Shown here: positions 1 through 10,849 of the stretch, one piece after another
How positions within the stretch are numbered: position 1 is the stretch's first letter
How the letters are laid out: each line of letters starts with the position of its first letter
DNA from: Synechococcus sp. CC9605
Lineage (GTDB): Bacteria; Cyanobacteriota; Cyanobacteriia; PCC-6307; Cyanobiaceae
Assembly (NCBI RefSeq): GCF_000012625.1
Contig: NC_007516.1
Span: 124,001-188,000 of the forward strand
Length of the DNA: 64,000 nucleotides
Reading direction: 5' to 3'
Notes under the pieces: model-generated
What the model was told of the DNA's origin: nothing
What the model saw: the letters and a program-made list of their open reading frames with translations, nothing else
Databases searched by the model: none
Translations under genes and position numbers: made by a program

Positions 1-118
1 TGGCGTCCACTCCGTTGCTGCCGGAGGTGAGGCCGTTCCAGTAGTCCTGAACCGTGTTGCCGATCGGTGTGACCGCGCCGAGGCCGGTGATTACGACGCG
101 ATGGAGACCATCCACCAT
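1..118 (-). CDS. fabF: 3-oxoacyl-ACP synthase II FabF (N-terminal fragment)
   Basis: Only the first 39 codons are in the window; the gene runs off the left edge. The start is an ATG at 118, giving MVDGLHRVVITGLGAVTPIG, the typical N-terminus of the condensing enzyme that elongates acyl-ACP in type II fatty acid synthesis. The RVVITG-GAVTP-G motif is family-typical. It lies 8 bp downstream of acpP on the same strand, the usual acpP-fabF pairing of bacteria, so the two are probably co-transcribed. The catalytic Cys-His-His residues lie outside the window. Confidence 0.93.
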   Translation of the reverse strand, partial: MVDGLHRVVITGLGAVTPIGNTVQDYWNGLTSGSNGVDA

Positions 119-126
119 TGCGTTGC

Positions 127-369
127 TCAGGCCTGCTTGTCTTCGATGTATTTGACGGCGTCACCAACGGTGGTGATGCCCTCAGCTGCTTCGTCGGGGA
201 TCTCGATGTCAAAGGCCTCTTCCAGGGCCATCACGAGTTCCACGGTGTCCAAAGAATCAGCTCCCAGATCATTCTGGAAGTTGGATTCGGGCTTCACTTC
301 GCCGGAGTCAACACTCAGTTGCTCCGCAACGATTGAGCGCACCTTTTCGAGAATCGCTTCCTGGGACAT
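127..369 (-). CDS. acpP: Acyl carrier protein
   Basis: This 80-aa acidic protein starts [18 protein letters not shown]. The reading frame stays open eight codons further upstream (to 393), but the ATG at 369 matches the usual length of the family. The GADSLD motif in the middle carries the serine that receives 4'-phosphopantetheine. The protein carries growing acyl chains for FabF and the other type II enzymes. It lies head to tail with fabF, and it is divergent from psaC across about 145 bp that must hold both promoters. Confidence 0.97.
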   Translation of the reverse strand: MSQEAILEKVRSIVAEQLSVDSGEVKPESNFQNDLGADSLDTVELVMALEEAFDIEIPDEAAEGITTVGDAVKYIEDKQA

Positions 370-371
370 AG

Positions 372-761
<390 letters not shown>

Positions 762-787
762 TCCGGCTCGTTTCACCTCATAAGCTC

Positions 788-815
788 AGCCCGGCTTCAG
801 CCGGGCTTTTCTTTT
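788..815 (+). terminator. Rho-independent terminator after psaC
   Basis: An 8-bp GC-rich stem (AGCCCGGC/GCCGGGCT) with a TTCA loop is followed by TTTCTTTT. The T-tract ends exactly where the glmS ATG begins at 816, so the terminator takes up all the space in front of glmS. Confidence 0.85.
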
Positions 816-2705
<1,890 letters not shown>

Positions 2706-2708
2706 GCC

Positions 2709-4169
2709 TCAGCTGGCACTAATGCTCATATCACTACGGCCATAGCGGTCCTGGAAGCGCACGATGTCGTCTTCGCCAAGGTAGGTTCCGCTTTGAATCT
2801 CGATTAATTCCACGGGAATCCGGCCTGGGTTGGACAGGCGGTGTTTGCAGCCCATCGGGATGTAGGTGCTCTGGTTTTCTCCCACCAGCTGCTCTTCGCC
2901 GTCTCGTTCCACCAGGGCCGTGCCCTTCACCACCACCCAGTGCTCAGCACGATGGTGATGCATCTGCAAGGAAAGGCTGGCTCCAGGTTTCACTGAGATC
3001 CGTTTCACCTGCCAGCGGCTGTCTTCCACGACACCGGTGTAATGGCCCCAGGGGCGATAGATCTTGCGGTGGGCTTTGCCCTCCGGACTGCCCTCGGCCT
3101 CCAGCTGCTTCACAACGGTCTTGATCTCCTGGGCCTTGGAGCGGTCCGCAATCAACACGGCGTCGTCGGTTTCCACCACCACAAGGTTCTCGACGCCGAG
3201 GCCCACCACCAGACGGTGTTCGCTGCGTAAATAACAGTCGTGGCTGTCTTCGGCTATTACGTGGCCCTGCAGCACATTTCCTTGGGAATCCTTTTGTTCT
3301 GAGGTGTCCCAGAGGGCACTCCAGCTGCCCACATCACTCCAGCCCGCATCCAGGGGCAGCACACTGCCCAGTTCTGTTTTTTCCATCACGGCCACATCAA
3401 TGGCGACGTTGGGGCACTTGGCAAAGGCCTCCCGTTCCAGCCGATGAAATTCCAGGTCTGCAGTGTCCTGTTCCAGAGCGGCCCGGCAGCAGCTCACCAC
3501 CTCCGGGGCCAGCCGTTCCAGTTCCGCCAGCATGGCGCTGGCGCGGAACAGGAACATGCCGCTGTTCCAGGTGAAGCGACCTGTGGCTAGGAACTGCTCT
3601 GCTGTGGCCTGGTCGGGCTTCTCCACGAAGCGCTTGATTGGCACGTGGGCGGGTTCTCCGAGGGAGAACGGTTCGCTGGCCTCGATGTAGCCATAGCCGG
3701 TTTCCGGGGCCGTCGGCACGATGCCGAAGGTCACCAGGCGGCCTACTTCGGCCGGCTTGCGGCCGGCGTTGATGGCCTGGCGGAACTGAGCTCCATCACG
3801 GATCAGATGATCCGCCGCCAGCACCAGCAGCAGGGGGTCCTCGCCGTTGGCCGTGGCCTGCAGTGCGGCCACCGTCACCGCCGGGGCGGTGTTGCGGCCC
3901 ATCGGTTCCAGCAGGATCGCGTTGGGCTCCACGCCGATCTGGCGCATCTGCTCGGCCACGATGAAGCGGTGGTCTTCATTGCAGATCAGCAAGGGAGCCG
4001 CTAAGGCCTCGAGCCCTGTCAGCCGTTGCTGGGTCTGCTGCAGCAGCGTCGCTTCGCCGTCACCGCTTAAGGGCCAGTACTGCTTGGGGTAACTCGCCCG
4101 CGACAGCGGCCACAGGCGTGTGCCGGTTCCTCCGCAAAGGATCACAGGAATCAGCGGTGTCGCGGCCAT
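2709..4169 (-). CDS. manC: Mannose-1-phosphate guanylyltransferase / mannose-6-phosphate isomerase
   Basis: A 486-aa bifunctional type II enzyme that makes GDP-mannose for surface glycans. Residues about 8-30 hold the nucleotidyltransferase signature (LCGGTGTRLWPLSR then SYPKQ). The transferase domain runs to about 340. A cupin-type isomerase domain follows (YRPWGHYTGVVEDSRWQVKR, QMHHHRAEHWVVV) with the metal-binding His cluster. Length and architecture match AlgA/ManC/CpsB. It probably feeds the mannosyl or GDP-sugar-dependent transferases elsewhere in the window. Confidence 0.93.
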   Translation of the reverse strand: MAATPLIPVILCGGTGTRLWPLSRASYPKQYWPLSGDGEATLLQQTQQRLTGLEALAAPLLICNEDHRFIVAEQMRQIGVEPNAILLEPMGRNTAPAVTVAALQATANGEDPLLLVLAADHLIRDGAQFRQAINAGRKPAEVGRLVTFGIVPTAPETGYGYIEASEPFSLGEPAHVPIKRFVEKPDQATAEQFLATGRFTWNSGMFLFRASAMLAELERLAPEVVSCCRAALEQDTADLEFHRLEREAFAKCPNVAIDVAVMEKTELGSVLPLDAGWSDVGSWSALWDTSEQKDSQGNVLQGHVIAEDSHDCYLRSEHRLVVGLGVENLVVVETDDAVLIADRSKAQEIKTVVKQLEAEGSPEGKAHRKIYRPWGHYTGVVEDSRWQVKRISVKPGASLSLQMHHHRAEHWVVVKGTALVERDGEEQLVGENQSTYIPMGCKHRLSNPGRIPVELIEIQSGTYLGEDDIVRFQDRYGRSDMSISAS

Positions 4170-4245
4170 CGTGTCCTGAAAGCGGTGACCCAGATTCGCT
4201 CGCTCCAGGGGCTTCTGTCGATGCCCTGGGGGTGATCAGTTCGTC

Positions 4246-4779
4246 TTAGAGCTCCAGCAGGCCCGGTGGCGGGGTAAGCAGCAGCCAGCCCGCCTTGAGC
4301 TTCACCTCCGGCACGATCGCCTCAACGAATGGAATCAGCAACTTGCGGCCGTCGCTGGTCGTGATTTCCAGCAGGTCGTTGCCGCCACTGATCAGATCAC
4401 TCACCGTGCCGATGGCGGGACCATCGGCCGTGAGTCGTGCCTTCAGTCCCACTAGATCAAGCAGGTGAAATTCGCCCTCCGCCAGTTCGGGTCGATCGTC
4501 CGCGGGCACCAGCAGCTCCATGCCCACCAGGGTTTCTGCGGCACTCCGGTTGTCGACTCCTTCAAAGCGCACCACAAAGAGTGATTTTCCGGGAAGTTGT
4601 CGGCCTTTCTTGAGTTGGATCTCACTGGGTTCCCCGCCTTGGCGGCTGCGCAGCCACCGGGGTCCCGGCACTGTGAAGCGCTCGGGGAAATCGCTGGCGG
4701 GGTTTACGCGAAGTTCCCCCAGCAGCCCTTGGACCGCTACGATCTTGCCGACGCTGAGCCAGTCGTTGCTCTCCGCCAT
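4246..4779 (-). CDS. rimM: Ribosome maturation factor RimM
   Basis: 177 aa from the ATG at 4779 ([20 protein letters not shown]). The frame stays open upstream, but that extension would overlap the divergent ndhS start at 4835, so the shorter form is preferred. The N-terminal [16 protein letters not shown] motif and a C-terminal PRC-barrel ([23 protein letters not shown]) identify the 30S assembly factor that binds S19. The stop lies 76 bp from the manC start region on the same strand. Confidence 0.94.
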   Translation of the reverse strand: MAESNDWLSVGKIVAVQGLLGELRVNPASDFPERFTVPGPRWLRSRQGGEPSEIQLKKGRQLPGKSLFVVRFEGVDNRSAAETLVGMELLVPADDRPELAEGEFHLLDLVGLKARLTADGPAIGTVSDLISGGNDLLEITTSDGRKLLIPFVEAIVPEVKLKAGWLLLTPPPGLLEL

Positions 4780-4834
4780 GCCATCCGCCGCGCACTCTGC
4801 CGATAATGGCGCCAGATCCGTTCGCGAACGAGCC

Positions 4835-5020
4835 ATGGCGTCTGCAACCGCTCCGATCCTCCCCGGCTTCACCGTCACCGTGGCGGATGTCACCTCGATC
4901 TACAACGGTTACACCGGCTTTGTTCAGCGCATTAGCGGCGACCGTGCGGCCGTTCTGTTCGAAGGTGGCAACTGGGACAAGTTGGTGACCCTGCGCTTGA
5001 AGGACCTTCAGCCGGCCTAG
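4835..5020 (+). CDS. ndhS: NAD(P)H dehydrogenase-like complex subunit NdhS
   Basis: A 61-aa protein starting [20 protein letters not shown]. It has the SH3-like fold signature of NdhS ([20 protein letters not shown] and [13 protein letters not shown]). In cyanobacteria this subunit forms the ferredoxin-docking surface of the NDH-1 complex used in cyclic electron flow around photosystem I. Picocyanobacterial forms are this short. It is divergent from rimM, and its stop lies 4 bp before the channel gene. Confidence 0.88.
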   Translation: MASATAPILPGFTVTVADVTSIYNGYTGFVQRISGDRAAVLFEGGNWDKLVTLRLKDLQPA

Positions 5021-5024
5021 GGCA

Positions 5025-5852
5025 ATGGGTGCTGAGCGGAGCCTGCGACAACGGCTGCGGGCCACGGTGCTGGAAGCCAACACCCCAGCCGGCAAGACCT
5101 ACAACGCCGTCATCTTTGGGGCGATTCTGCTGAGTGTTCTGGCATTGCTACTGGAGCCCGACCCCCTAAGCAATTCCGCACTGCGTCAGACAGATGTGCT
5201 CTGGATCGATCTTGTGCAGAACGTCTGCCTGGGGGTTTTTGCAGCGGATTTCGTTCTGCATTTGGCTCTGGTGGAGAAGCCTGGCCGTTATCTGTTCAGC
5301 TTCACCGGCTTGATTGACGCCTCAGCGGTGCTGTTCTTCTTCGTGCCGCAGGTGCGCAGCGAGCTGCTGCTCTGGATGTTCAAGTTCGGCCGCATTCTGC
5401 GGGTGTTCAAGCTGCTCAAGTTCATTGATGAGGCCCGCGTGCTGGGACAGGCGCTGCGGGGCAGTGCACGCACCATTGGCGTCTTCTTGTTCTTTGTCGT
5501 TCTGCTGCAGGTGGTGCTCGGCTACAGCATTTTTGTGATCGAGAGCGCCCGGCCTGATTCCCAGTTCCAGACGGTGGCGAGCGGCGTCTACTGGGCGATC
5601 GTCACCATGACCACCGTTGGTTATGGCGATGTTGTTCCTCAGACGGAACTGGGGCGACTGTTGGCCTCGGTGGTGATGCTCCTGGGTTTCGGCATCATTG
5701 CCATCCCCACCGGAATCCTGACCGTGTCTGGGGTGCGCCATCACCAGCAGCGGTCGTCTGAGCTGGTCTGCAGCAGCTGCGGGCGCCAGGGTCATCGCAG
5801 GGATGCCCTTCACTGCGATTTCTGCGGCGCGTCGCTGCCTTCCAGGGTCTGA
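5025..5852 (+). CDS. Voltage-gated-type potassium channel with C-terminal zinc ribbon
   Basis: A 275-aa membrane protein with the six-helix plan of a voltage-gated cation channel. S1 is near residues 27-46. S4 carries spaced basic residues (FGRILRVFKLLKF, near 120-133). The P-loop bears the K+ filter TTVGYGD near residue 195, and S6 follows. The last 35 residues contain CSSCGRQG and CDFCGA, a four-Cys zinc-ribbon-like tail. The stop overlaps the 3' end of an rnc relic, mirroring the intact convergent channel/rnc arrangement whose 3' junction survives near 27016. This is the intact copy; a 3' fragment remains at 26859-27058. Confidence 0.88.
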   Translation: MGAERSLRQRLRATVLEANTPAGKTYNAVIFGAILLSVLALLLEPDPLSNSALRQTDVLWIDLVQNVCLGVFAADFVLHLALVEKPGRYLFSFTGLIDASAVLFFFVPQVRSELLLWMFKFGRILRVFKLLKFIDEARVLGQALRGSARTIGVFLFFVVLLQVVLGYSIFVIESARPDSQFQTVASGVYWAIVTMTTVGYGDVVPQTELGRLLASVVMLLGFGIIAIPTGILTVSGVRHHQQRSSELVCSSCGRQGHRRDALHCDFCGASLPSRV

Positions 5853-6092
5853 AGGGCTGCTGTTGTCGCGTTCTGCTCGGCCTCCTTGCGGGATCGGCCT
5901 TAGGCTTCCGCCAGATCCCTGCCTTGGATGCTCACCTGGCAGCGGAAGCGTTTGGGGTCGCCGTGCTGGCGGCTGCATTCCTCGGTGGCGTAGCCCTGAT
6001 CCACTAGGGCGAGTAGCTCAGGGTTGATGGGGACCTCAGCATCGAGGCGCTCAATCAGGTTGGAAGCTTCTCTGCCCTAGCTTGATCCATCG
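5652..6092. repeat. Left border copy of the channel/rnc junction
   Basis: This stretch matches 26859-27741 with about 10% mismatches. It covers the last ~200 bp of the channel gene, the last ~145 bp of rnc, and then the first ~100 bp of rnc, with about 440 bp of rnc missing between 5993 and 5995. The two copies bracket the ~21 kb island. Confidence 0.85.
5812..6092 (-). pseudogene. rnc relic with large internal deletion
   Basis: Read on the minus strand, 6092-5995 resembles the 5' end of the intact rnc at 27741-27644, and 5993-5812 resembles its 3' end. The middle (about 27201-27643 in the intact gene) is absent, and the join falls in ...GTAGC/CCTGATCCA.... The catalytic region of RNase III is therefore gone. 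Point differences from the intact gene are scattered throughout, so the relic is not recent. Confidence 0.8.
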
Positions 6093-6259
6093 TCGTCACC
6101 ATCATCAAACATTAAGAGTTTGATTCGGGGCTTTTGGGGTGTAGAGAAGACTTTGCTGGAGCTGGGCCTCTGTTGGCTATTGGAGTTACTCCGATGGTCC
6201 GCCAAGTAGGGGTCTAGTGGATTCTCGTAATCTCCTACAGATAAACCGGTCGTTTCTGA
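6093..6259. other. Non-coding gap at the island's left edge
   Basis: 167 bp with no recognised gene, RNA or repeat between the rnc relic and the repeat protein. It must contain any promoter for the repeat protein; no clear -35/-10 pair or Shine-Dalgarno sequence stands out. Confidence 0.5.
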
Positions 6260-7585
6260 GTGGTGCAGTTCAAAGAGCTCAGCAAGCAGTTGATTGAGCT
6301 AGCTGAAGCAGCCGGAGAGAGCCTGCCTGAGTTTGAGGGAAGAGAGTTCAGTGCGCTGGCTGAATTTGAGCAGCCGCTGGTGGAAGCATCGATTCGCCTG
6401 CGGAGTGTCGGGAGCAATGAATTGTCGCTGCAACTGCTGGATGCAGCGGTTGTGTTTGGAGTGCGTAGTGGTTTGGTTGATGACAACCGGGCGTGGGCAT
6501 TGGCGGGTCTGGGCCGGCGGACAGAAGCTATGGGCCTTTGGAATGAGCTGCTCGATCACCCAGATGAAGGTCGACGGACGCAAGCTCAAGCCAATTTGCG
6601 GCTACTAGCTGGGGAGCTCAGCAAGCAGTTGATTGAGCTAGCTGAAGCAGCCGGAGAGAGCCTGCCTGAGTTTGAGGGAAGAGAGTTCAGTGCGCTGGCT
6701 GAATTTGAGCAGCCGCTGGTGGAAGCATCGATTCGCCTGCGGAGTGTCGGGAGCAATGAATTGTCGCTGCAACTGCTGGATGCAGCGGTTGTGTTTGGAG
6801 TGCGTAGTGGTTTGGTTGATGACAACCGGGCGTGGGCATTGGCGGGTCTGGGCCGGCGGACAGAAGCTATGGGCCTTTGGAATGAGCTGCTCGATCACCC
6901 AGATGAAGGTCGACGGACGCAAGCTCAAGCCAATTTGCGGCTACTAGCTGGGGAGCTCAGCAAGCAGTTGATTGAGCTAGCTGAAGCAGCCGGAGAGAGC
7001 CTGCCTGAGTTTGAGGGAAGAGAGTTCAGTGCGCTGGCTGAATTTGAGCAGCCGCTGGTGGAAGCATCGATTCGCCTGCGGAGTGTCGGGAGCAATGAAT
7101 TGTCGCTGCAACTGCTGGATGCAGCGGTTGTGTTTGGAGTGCGTAGTGGTTTGGTTGATGACAACCGGGCGTGGGCATTGGCGGGTCTGGGCCGGCTGCC
7201 GGAGGCAGTGGGGTTGTGGAGAGAACTGCAAGCCTCACCCGAACAAGATTGTGCGGCGATGGCCAGAGAAAGGCTTCAGAGTTACGCCAGTGAAGCTGAT
7301 CGCATTGTTGTGACAAACAATGCACAGGTGCTTGTTGATGAGGGCCACATTGACCAGGCCAAGACCGTGCTGTTACAAGCCATGATGGATGCACCTGAAT
7401 GGGATGCTAGTTGGACAACAATGTTGATACATATATTAAAAACTCATTATGGCTACAAGGACAATGCAGATTTACTGGAACGAGAACTTAAGGAGAATCA
7501 TCTAAGCCTGGAGGTGTTTGATTTGTATCTGGATCTTGTGGAGCAACGACTGAAGGATGTTGTTGTGGCTAGTAGCTCGTCTTGA
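6260..7585 (+). CDS. Helical (TPR-like) protein with three identical 113-aa repeats
   Basis: A 441-aa protein read from a GTG at 6260 (MVQFKELSKQLIELAE...); a TGA lies in frame directly upstream, and no ATG or ribosome site is visible. Residues about 6-118, 119-231 and 232-312 are copies of one 113-residue unit identical at the DNA level; the third is cut off where sequence diverges at 7197. Each unit contains paired amphipathic helices with TPR-like text (NRAWALAGLGR.TEAMGLW). The unique C-terminal ~130 residues also look helical (NAQVLVDEGHIDQAKTVLLQ). No catalytic motif or signal peptide is seen. The weak start suggests a truncated or degraded N-terminus. Function unknown; a scaffold role in the neighbouring glycan locus is possible. 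Confidence 0.6.
   Translation: MVQFKELSKQLIELAEAAGESLPEFEGREFSALAEFEQPLVEASIRLRSVGSNELSLQLLDAAVVFGVRSGLVDDNRAWALAGLGRRTEAMGLWNELLDHPDEGRRTQAQANLRLLAGELSKQLIELAEAAGESLPEFEGREFSALAEFEQPLVEASIRLRSVGSNELSLQLLDAAVVFGVRSGLVDDNRAWALAGLGRRTEAMGLWNELLDHPDEGRRTQAQANLRLLAGELSKQLIELAEAAGESLPEFEGREFSALAEFEQPLVEASIRLRSVGSNELSLQLLDAAVVFGVRSGLVDDNRAWALAGLGRLPEAVGLWRELQASPEQDCAAMARERLQSYASEADRIVVTNNAQVLVDEGHIDQAKTVLLQAMMDAPEWDASWTTMLIHILKTHYGYKDNADLLERELKENHLSLEVFDLYLDLVEQRLKDVVVASSSS
6275..7196 (+). repeat. Tandem 339-bp repeat, 2.7 copies
   Basis: Copies start at 6275, 6614 and 6953, exactly 339 bp apart (113 codons). No differences were seen over the two full units or over the 244 bp of the third. Perfect identity points to very recent amplification, gene conversion or assembly. 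Confidence 0.95.
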
Positions 7586-8090
7586 ACCTCACACACTCTG
7601 CGGTGATTTTGATCTTTAGGATTCAACATTGCGAGTGCACCGCTTGTAGGTAAGGTATGGAAATTGTTCGGGTTTGATGTCAGTTGGTACATACCGCGCT
7701 TAGTTGATAATGGTTTATCACCGTTACCCACTCCATGTCATTATATTCGTTGTTTTAACAGTTGCTCTTATTGCAATACACTCAGTTCTTCATAATGACT
7801 TCATTCAATTATCTTGCGGCCTGTTCATACTTCAGGGGATGTGAGTATTGTGGAAATGAATGATAGTAATCGTGAGAATATTTTTACGGAGAATTTTAGA
7901 TATTTGGCTTTATCTGATTGTATATGCTTCGCAATCCTTCGTGGCTAACAATTGCGGGCAAAGTTTATTGCGCAATAAGTATCTTATAGCATAAAATAAT
8001 TGTAAACATATAATTCGGGAAAGTTAGTAGTACTGAATGTTTTGGCACTTACGCATTGACTCTATATCAAATCACGTAAAAATTTTCCAA
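7586..8090. other. AT-rich gap without genes
   Basis: 505 bp between the repeat protein and the convergent coiled-coil gene. All frames are broken and no tRNA, hairpin terminator or recognisable gene relic was found. The base composition is much richer in A+T than the core genes. Confidence 0.6.
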
Positions 8091-8972
8091 TTAACTCTGG
8101 TTTAACAACTTTGATATTAGTTGTTTTGCCCGTAGTTGCTGAGCTTGATGCCTTTGAAGTAGCTCGTCTTTGCCGCGTAATTGATAGAAGTTTCGCTCCA
8201 ATTCTTCCTGGACTTCGTGCAGTTGAAGTAAGGATAGTTCGTTTTGCTGTGTAAGATCCTCAACCATCTGTTGTTCTTCTTCTTTTTCCTTCGTTTGCGC
8301 ATCATACTTTCCCTCCAAAACCTTCAACCGCTCTGCTTCAGCAGCCCTCTGCTTTTTCTCTGACTCCAGCTCTGCGGCCTTTGCTAAGACTTGCTGCCTT
8401 AGATCCTCAACCACCTGTTGTGCTTCTTCTTTCTCCTTCGCTCGCTCACCATACTTTTCCTCCAGAACCTTCAACCGCTCTGCTTCAGCAGCCCTCTCAT
8501 TTTTCTCTGACTCCAGTTCTGTAGCCTTTGCTGAGACTTGCTGCCTTAGATCCTCAACCATCTGTTGTGCTTCTTCATTCTCCTTCGCTCGCTCACCATA
8601 CTTTTCCTCCAGAACCTTCAACCGCTCTGCTTCAGCAGCCCTCTCATTTTTCTCTGACTCCAGTTCTGTAGCCTTTGCCGAGACTTGCTGCCTTAGATCC
8701 TCAACCATCTGTTGTGCTTCTTCATTCTCCTTCGCTCGCTCACCATACTTTTCCTCCAGAACCTTCAACCGCTCTGCTTCAGCAGCCCTCTCATTTTTCT
8801 CTGACTCCAGTTCTGTAGCCTTTGCTGAGACTTGCTGCGTTAGATCCTCAACCATCTGCTGCAGTTGGCTTTTCTCCTTAGCTAGGAGGCTTTGCTCATG
8901 CTTCACTGTGGCAATTTCATCCTCCAAGGCTTTCAATCCATCCTTGAGAGCAGCTTCAACATCGAATTCCAC
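8091..8972 (-). CDS. Coiled-coil protein with four 49-aa repeats
   Basis: A 293-aa, highly charged protein that begins at a GTG (MEFDVEAALKDGLKALEDEI). Residues 38-233 are four copies of a 49-residue unit (QQMVEDL.QQVSAKATELES followed by EKNERAAEAERLKVLEEKY), rich in E, K, Q and A with heptad-like spacing, so a long parallel coiled coil is expected. The tail (LLQLHEVQEELERNFYQLR) resembles a QVQEELE segment that I recall from other marine Synechococcus surface-locus proteins. No signal peptide or catalytic motif. It is divergent from the sulfotransferase at 9070 across 97 bp. A tethering role is possible but unproven. Confidence 0.65.
   Translation of the reverse strand: MEFDVEAALKDGLKALEDEIATVKHEQSLLAKEKSQLQQMVEDLTQQVSAKATELESEKNERAAEAERLKVLEEKYGERAKENEEAQQMVEDLRQQVSAKATELESEKNERAAEAERLKVLEEKYGERAKENEEAQQMVEDLRQQVSAKATELESEKNERAAEAERLKVLEEKYGERAKEKEEAQQVVEDLRQQVLAKAAELESEKKQRAAEAERLKVLEGKYDAQTKEKEEEQQMVEDLTQQNELSLLQLHEVQEELERNFYQLRGKDELLQRHQAQQLRAKQLISKLLNQS
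8274..8861 (-). repeat. Four tandem 147-bp repeats in the coiled-coil gene
   Basis: The period is 147 bp; for example, CTGCCTTAGA recurs at 8541 and 8688. The first three units in reading order are nearly identical. The fourth (8274-8420) has diverged (LAKAAELESEKKQRAA, KYDAQTKEKEEE). Confidence 0.88.
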
Positions 8973-9069
8973 TATCTATCTAAGGCAAGTGTGTGCAAGC
9001 ATATATCACTAAGGGCTGCAACGTAAGGCTCTTAGGCTCTATAGTTTAAATTCTTGCCATGGGGCAGTC

Positions 9070-10712
9070 ATGAACTTCTCGCAGGTAAATCCAGAGGCAA
9101 TAAATGAAGTTTTTAGATCAATAGTAATTAAAAGGAAAACAAATAATTATGTTCGCACGTATCGATCGATCGCAAGATGGACTTCTTCTGTAATTAAGAA
9201 ATCATCTGCATCAGGCAAAAAAAGCGTAGGTTCGGGGCTAGACAATCAGGATGTTGATAATACTTATGCCAAGGCTTTTGCCATTATAAAAGAATTAATT
9301 CAGTTGCGTTACGAAAATCTCGAATTGCTTGAAAGGCATTTAATAGAAACAGCTCATGAAATAAATGCTTCTTTAAAAGATTCGAACGTTGATTTTCTGA
9401 TTTTGTGTGCGGTAATTCTTGGGGCAAAAGAGCACATAAGAATTCTTCCGACATTGACGGAAATTGCTTGTTCTGGCGAGGACGAGAAAAGTTTTCATAA
9501 AGAAATACAACTACTTATTGCGATTGCAATTGAGGTCGAGAAATGGAATAATAAAGCAAAAGTTAATAATAATCAAGAGGCAAAAGAAAAGACGAATGAT
9601 TCGACAAATGATATACAACTTTACTTCAAAGCAAAACAAATTGATCCACTTTATCCACGCCTTGTTGCAGATCAAAGATATTTGAGAGATCAACTCCGTG
9701 TTTTAATAAATCAACGACTTTTTCAGACTGGGCTTTGCCCGGCTCTAGAAAGCGAAATGTCTACGACCAATATTCATTTGCCAGGTAGTAATAATCTGTT
9801 CACAGATTACAAGTACAACAACAGACAAACAGTAAATCAAAGCCTTATTTTATGGAATTCTTATATCAAGGAAATGGATATTAGGAGAATTTTTATCTCA
9901 TATCCCAAATCTGGACGCACTTGGCTCAGAATGATACTTTCAGAAATTGTTGAGACAAACAAGCTAGTCGCGACGAAAACCAATGAATTGAAATTTACCC
10001 ATTTATTGGCAAATCCCTGGTTTTCTACAACTAATCCTGATAAATTTGTGCTGCCAAGCTATAAAAAAGACCTGTCAGTATTTCTACACAGAGATCCTAG
10101 GGATGTTGTTGTTTCTCAGTATCACCAAACTCACAAAAGAGACATTCCGCATAAAGAAAGTCTTAGTGATCACAATCCCAAAAACTTGCTATCAGCGATC
10201 TTGTTAGAACTGTAAAGCCGCCACCACCTAAACTTGAGGATTTTATTTTTTGCCCCCATTGGGGATTCAATCGCATTGCTAAATTCAATATATGTGTCCT
10301 TAAAAGTTGTGACATCGGTCACATTTGGAACTATGAGAGGATGTCACTTTATCCCAAAACTACTATGTCGGATCTTTGCAACTTCTTGGTGCTCGGCGCG
10401 ACTAAATCAATAATATACGAATCGATTGATAATAATAAATTCAGCGATCTTCTAAAGGCGGAATTGGCGCCTGATGCAAAAAAGGGAAGAGCTAGCGGTA
10501 AGCTCTATGAAAATCATAACCTCTCTGACATCAATGCAAGAAAATTCAGGAAAGGGAAGGTAGGGGGATGGGCAGAAGAGGTAGACCCGAGGGATCACGA
10601 AAAATTGACTAATATGACAAAAAAATACTATTTAAATCTTCTGGAAATTTGTCCCAACTCTATGCGTAAGCAGCTATTTCTTCCCGAAGATATTTCAAAG
10701 ATCATAGGCTGA
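9070..10712 (+). pseudogene. Sulfotransferase with N-terminal helical domain, split by a -1 frameshift
   Basis: Two frames form one protein. The first (9070-10215) has a ~275-aa helical N-terminal region of unknown function, then the PAPS-binding P-loop YPKSGRTWLR (near residue 287) and the 3'-phosphate motif HRDPRDVVVSQYH. The second is open from before 10203 to 10712 and carries the rest of the fold: WNYERMSLYP and the typical C-terminal RKFRKGKVGGWAEE. The switch from frame 1 to frame 0 is needed near 10177-10190, where CCC AAA AAC lies. Either a base was lost in the A5 run, or there is -1 slippage, or there is a sequence error. If restored, it would move sulfate from PAPS to a glycan or other acceptor. 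The gene is AT-rich. Confidence 0.75.
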
Positions 10713-10849
10713 ACCCACTTTTTGTAGCGGTCATTTATTGCCATTTAAATGGAGGATTTAACTTTTTAAGAGCCATGACTTCTTAGTATTTTTGATGCAA
10801 AATATCTGTTTTATCATCCATTTCCAGGAGTAAGTCCTTGCTGAAGACT

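Noticed and set aside
6260-7585. CRISPR or other direct-repeat array
   Set aside because: The repeats are 339 bp, without spacers, and keep one reading frame.
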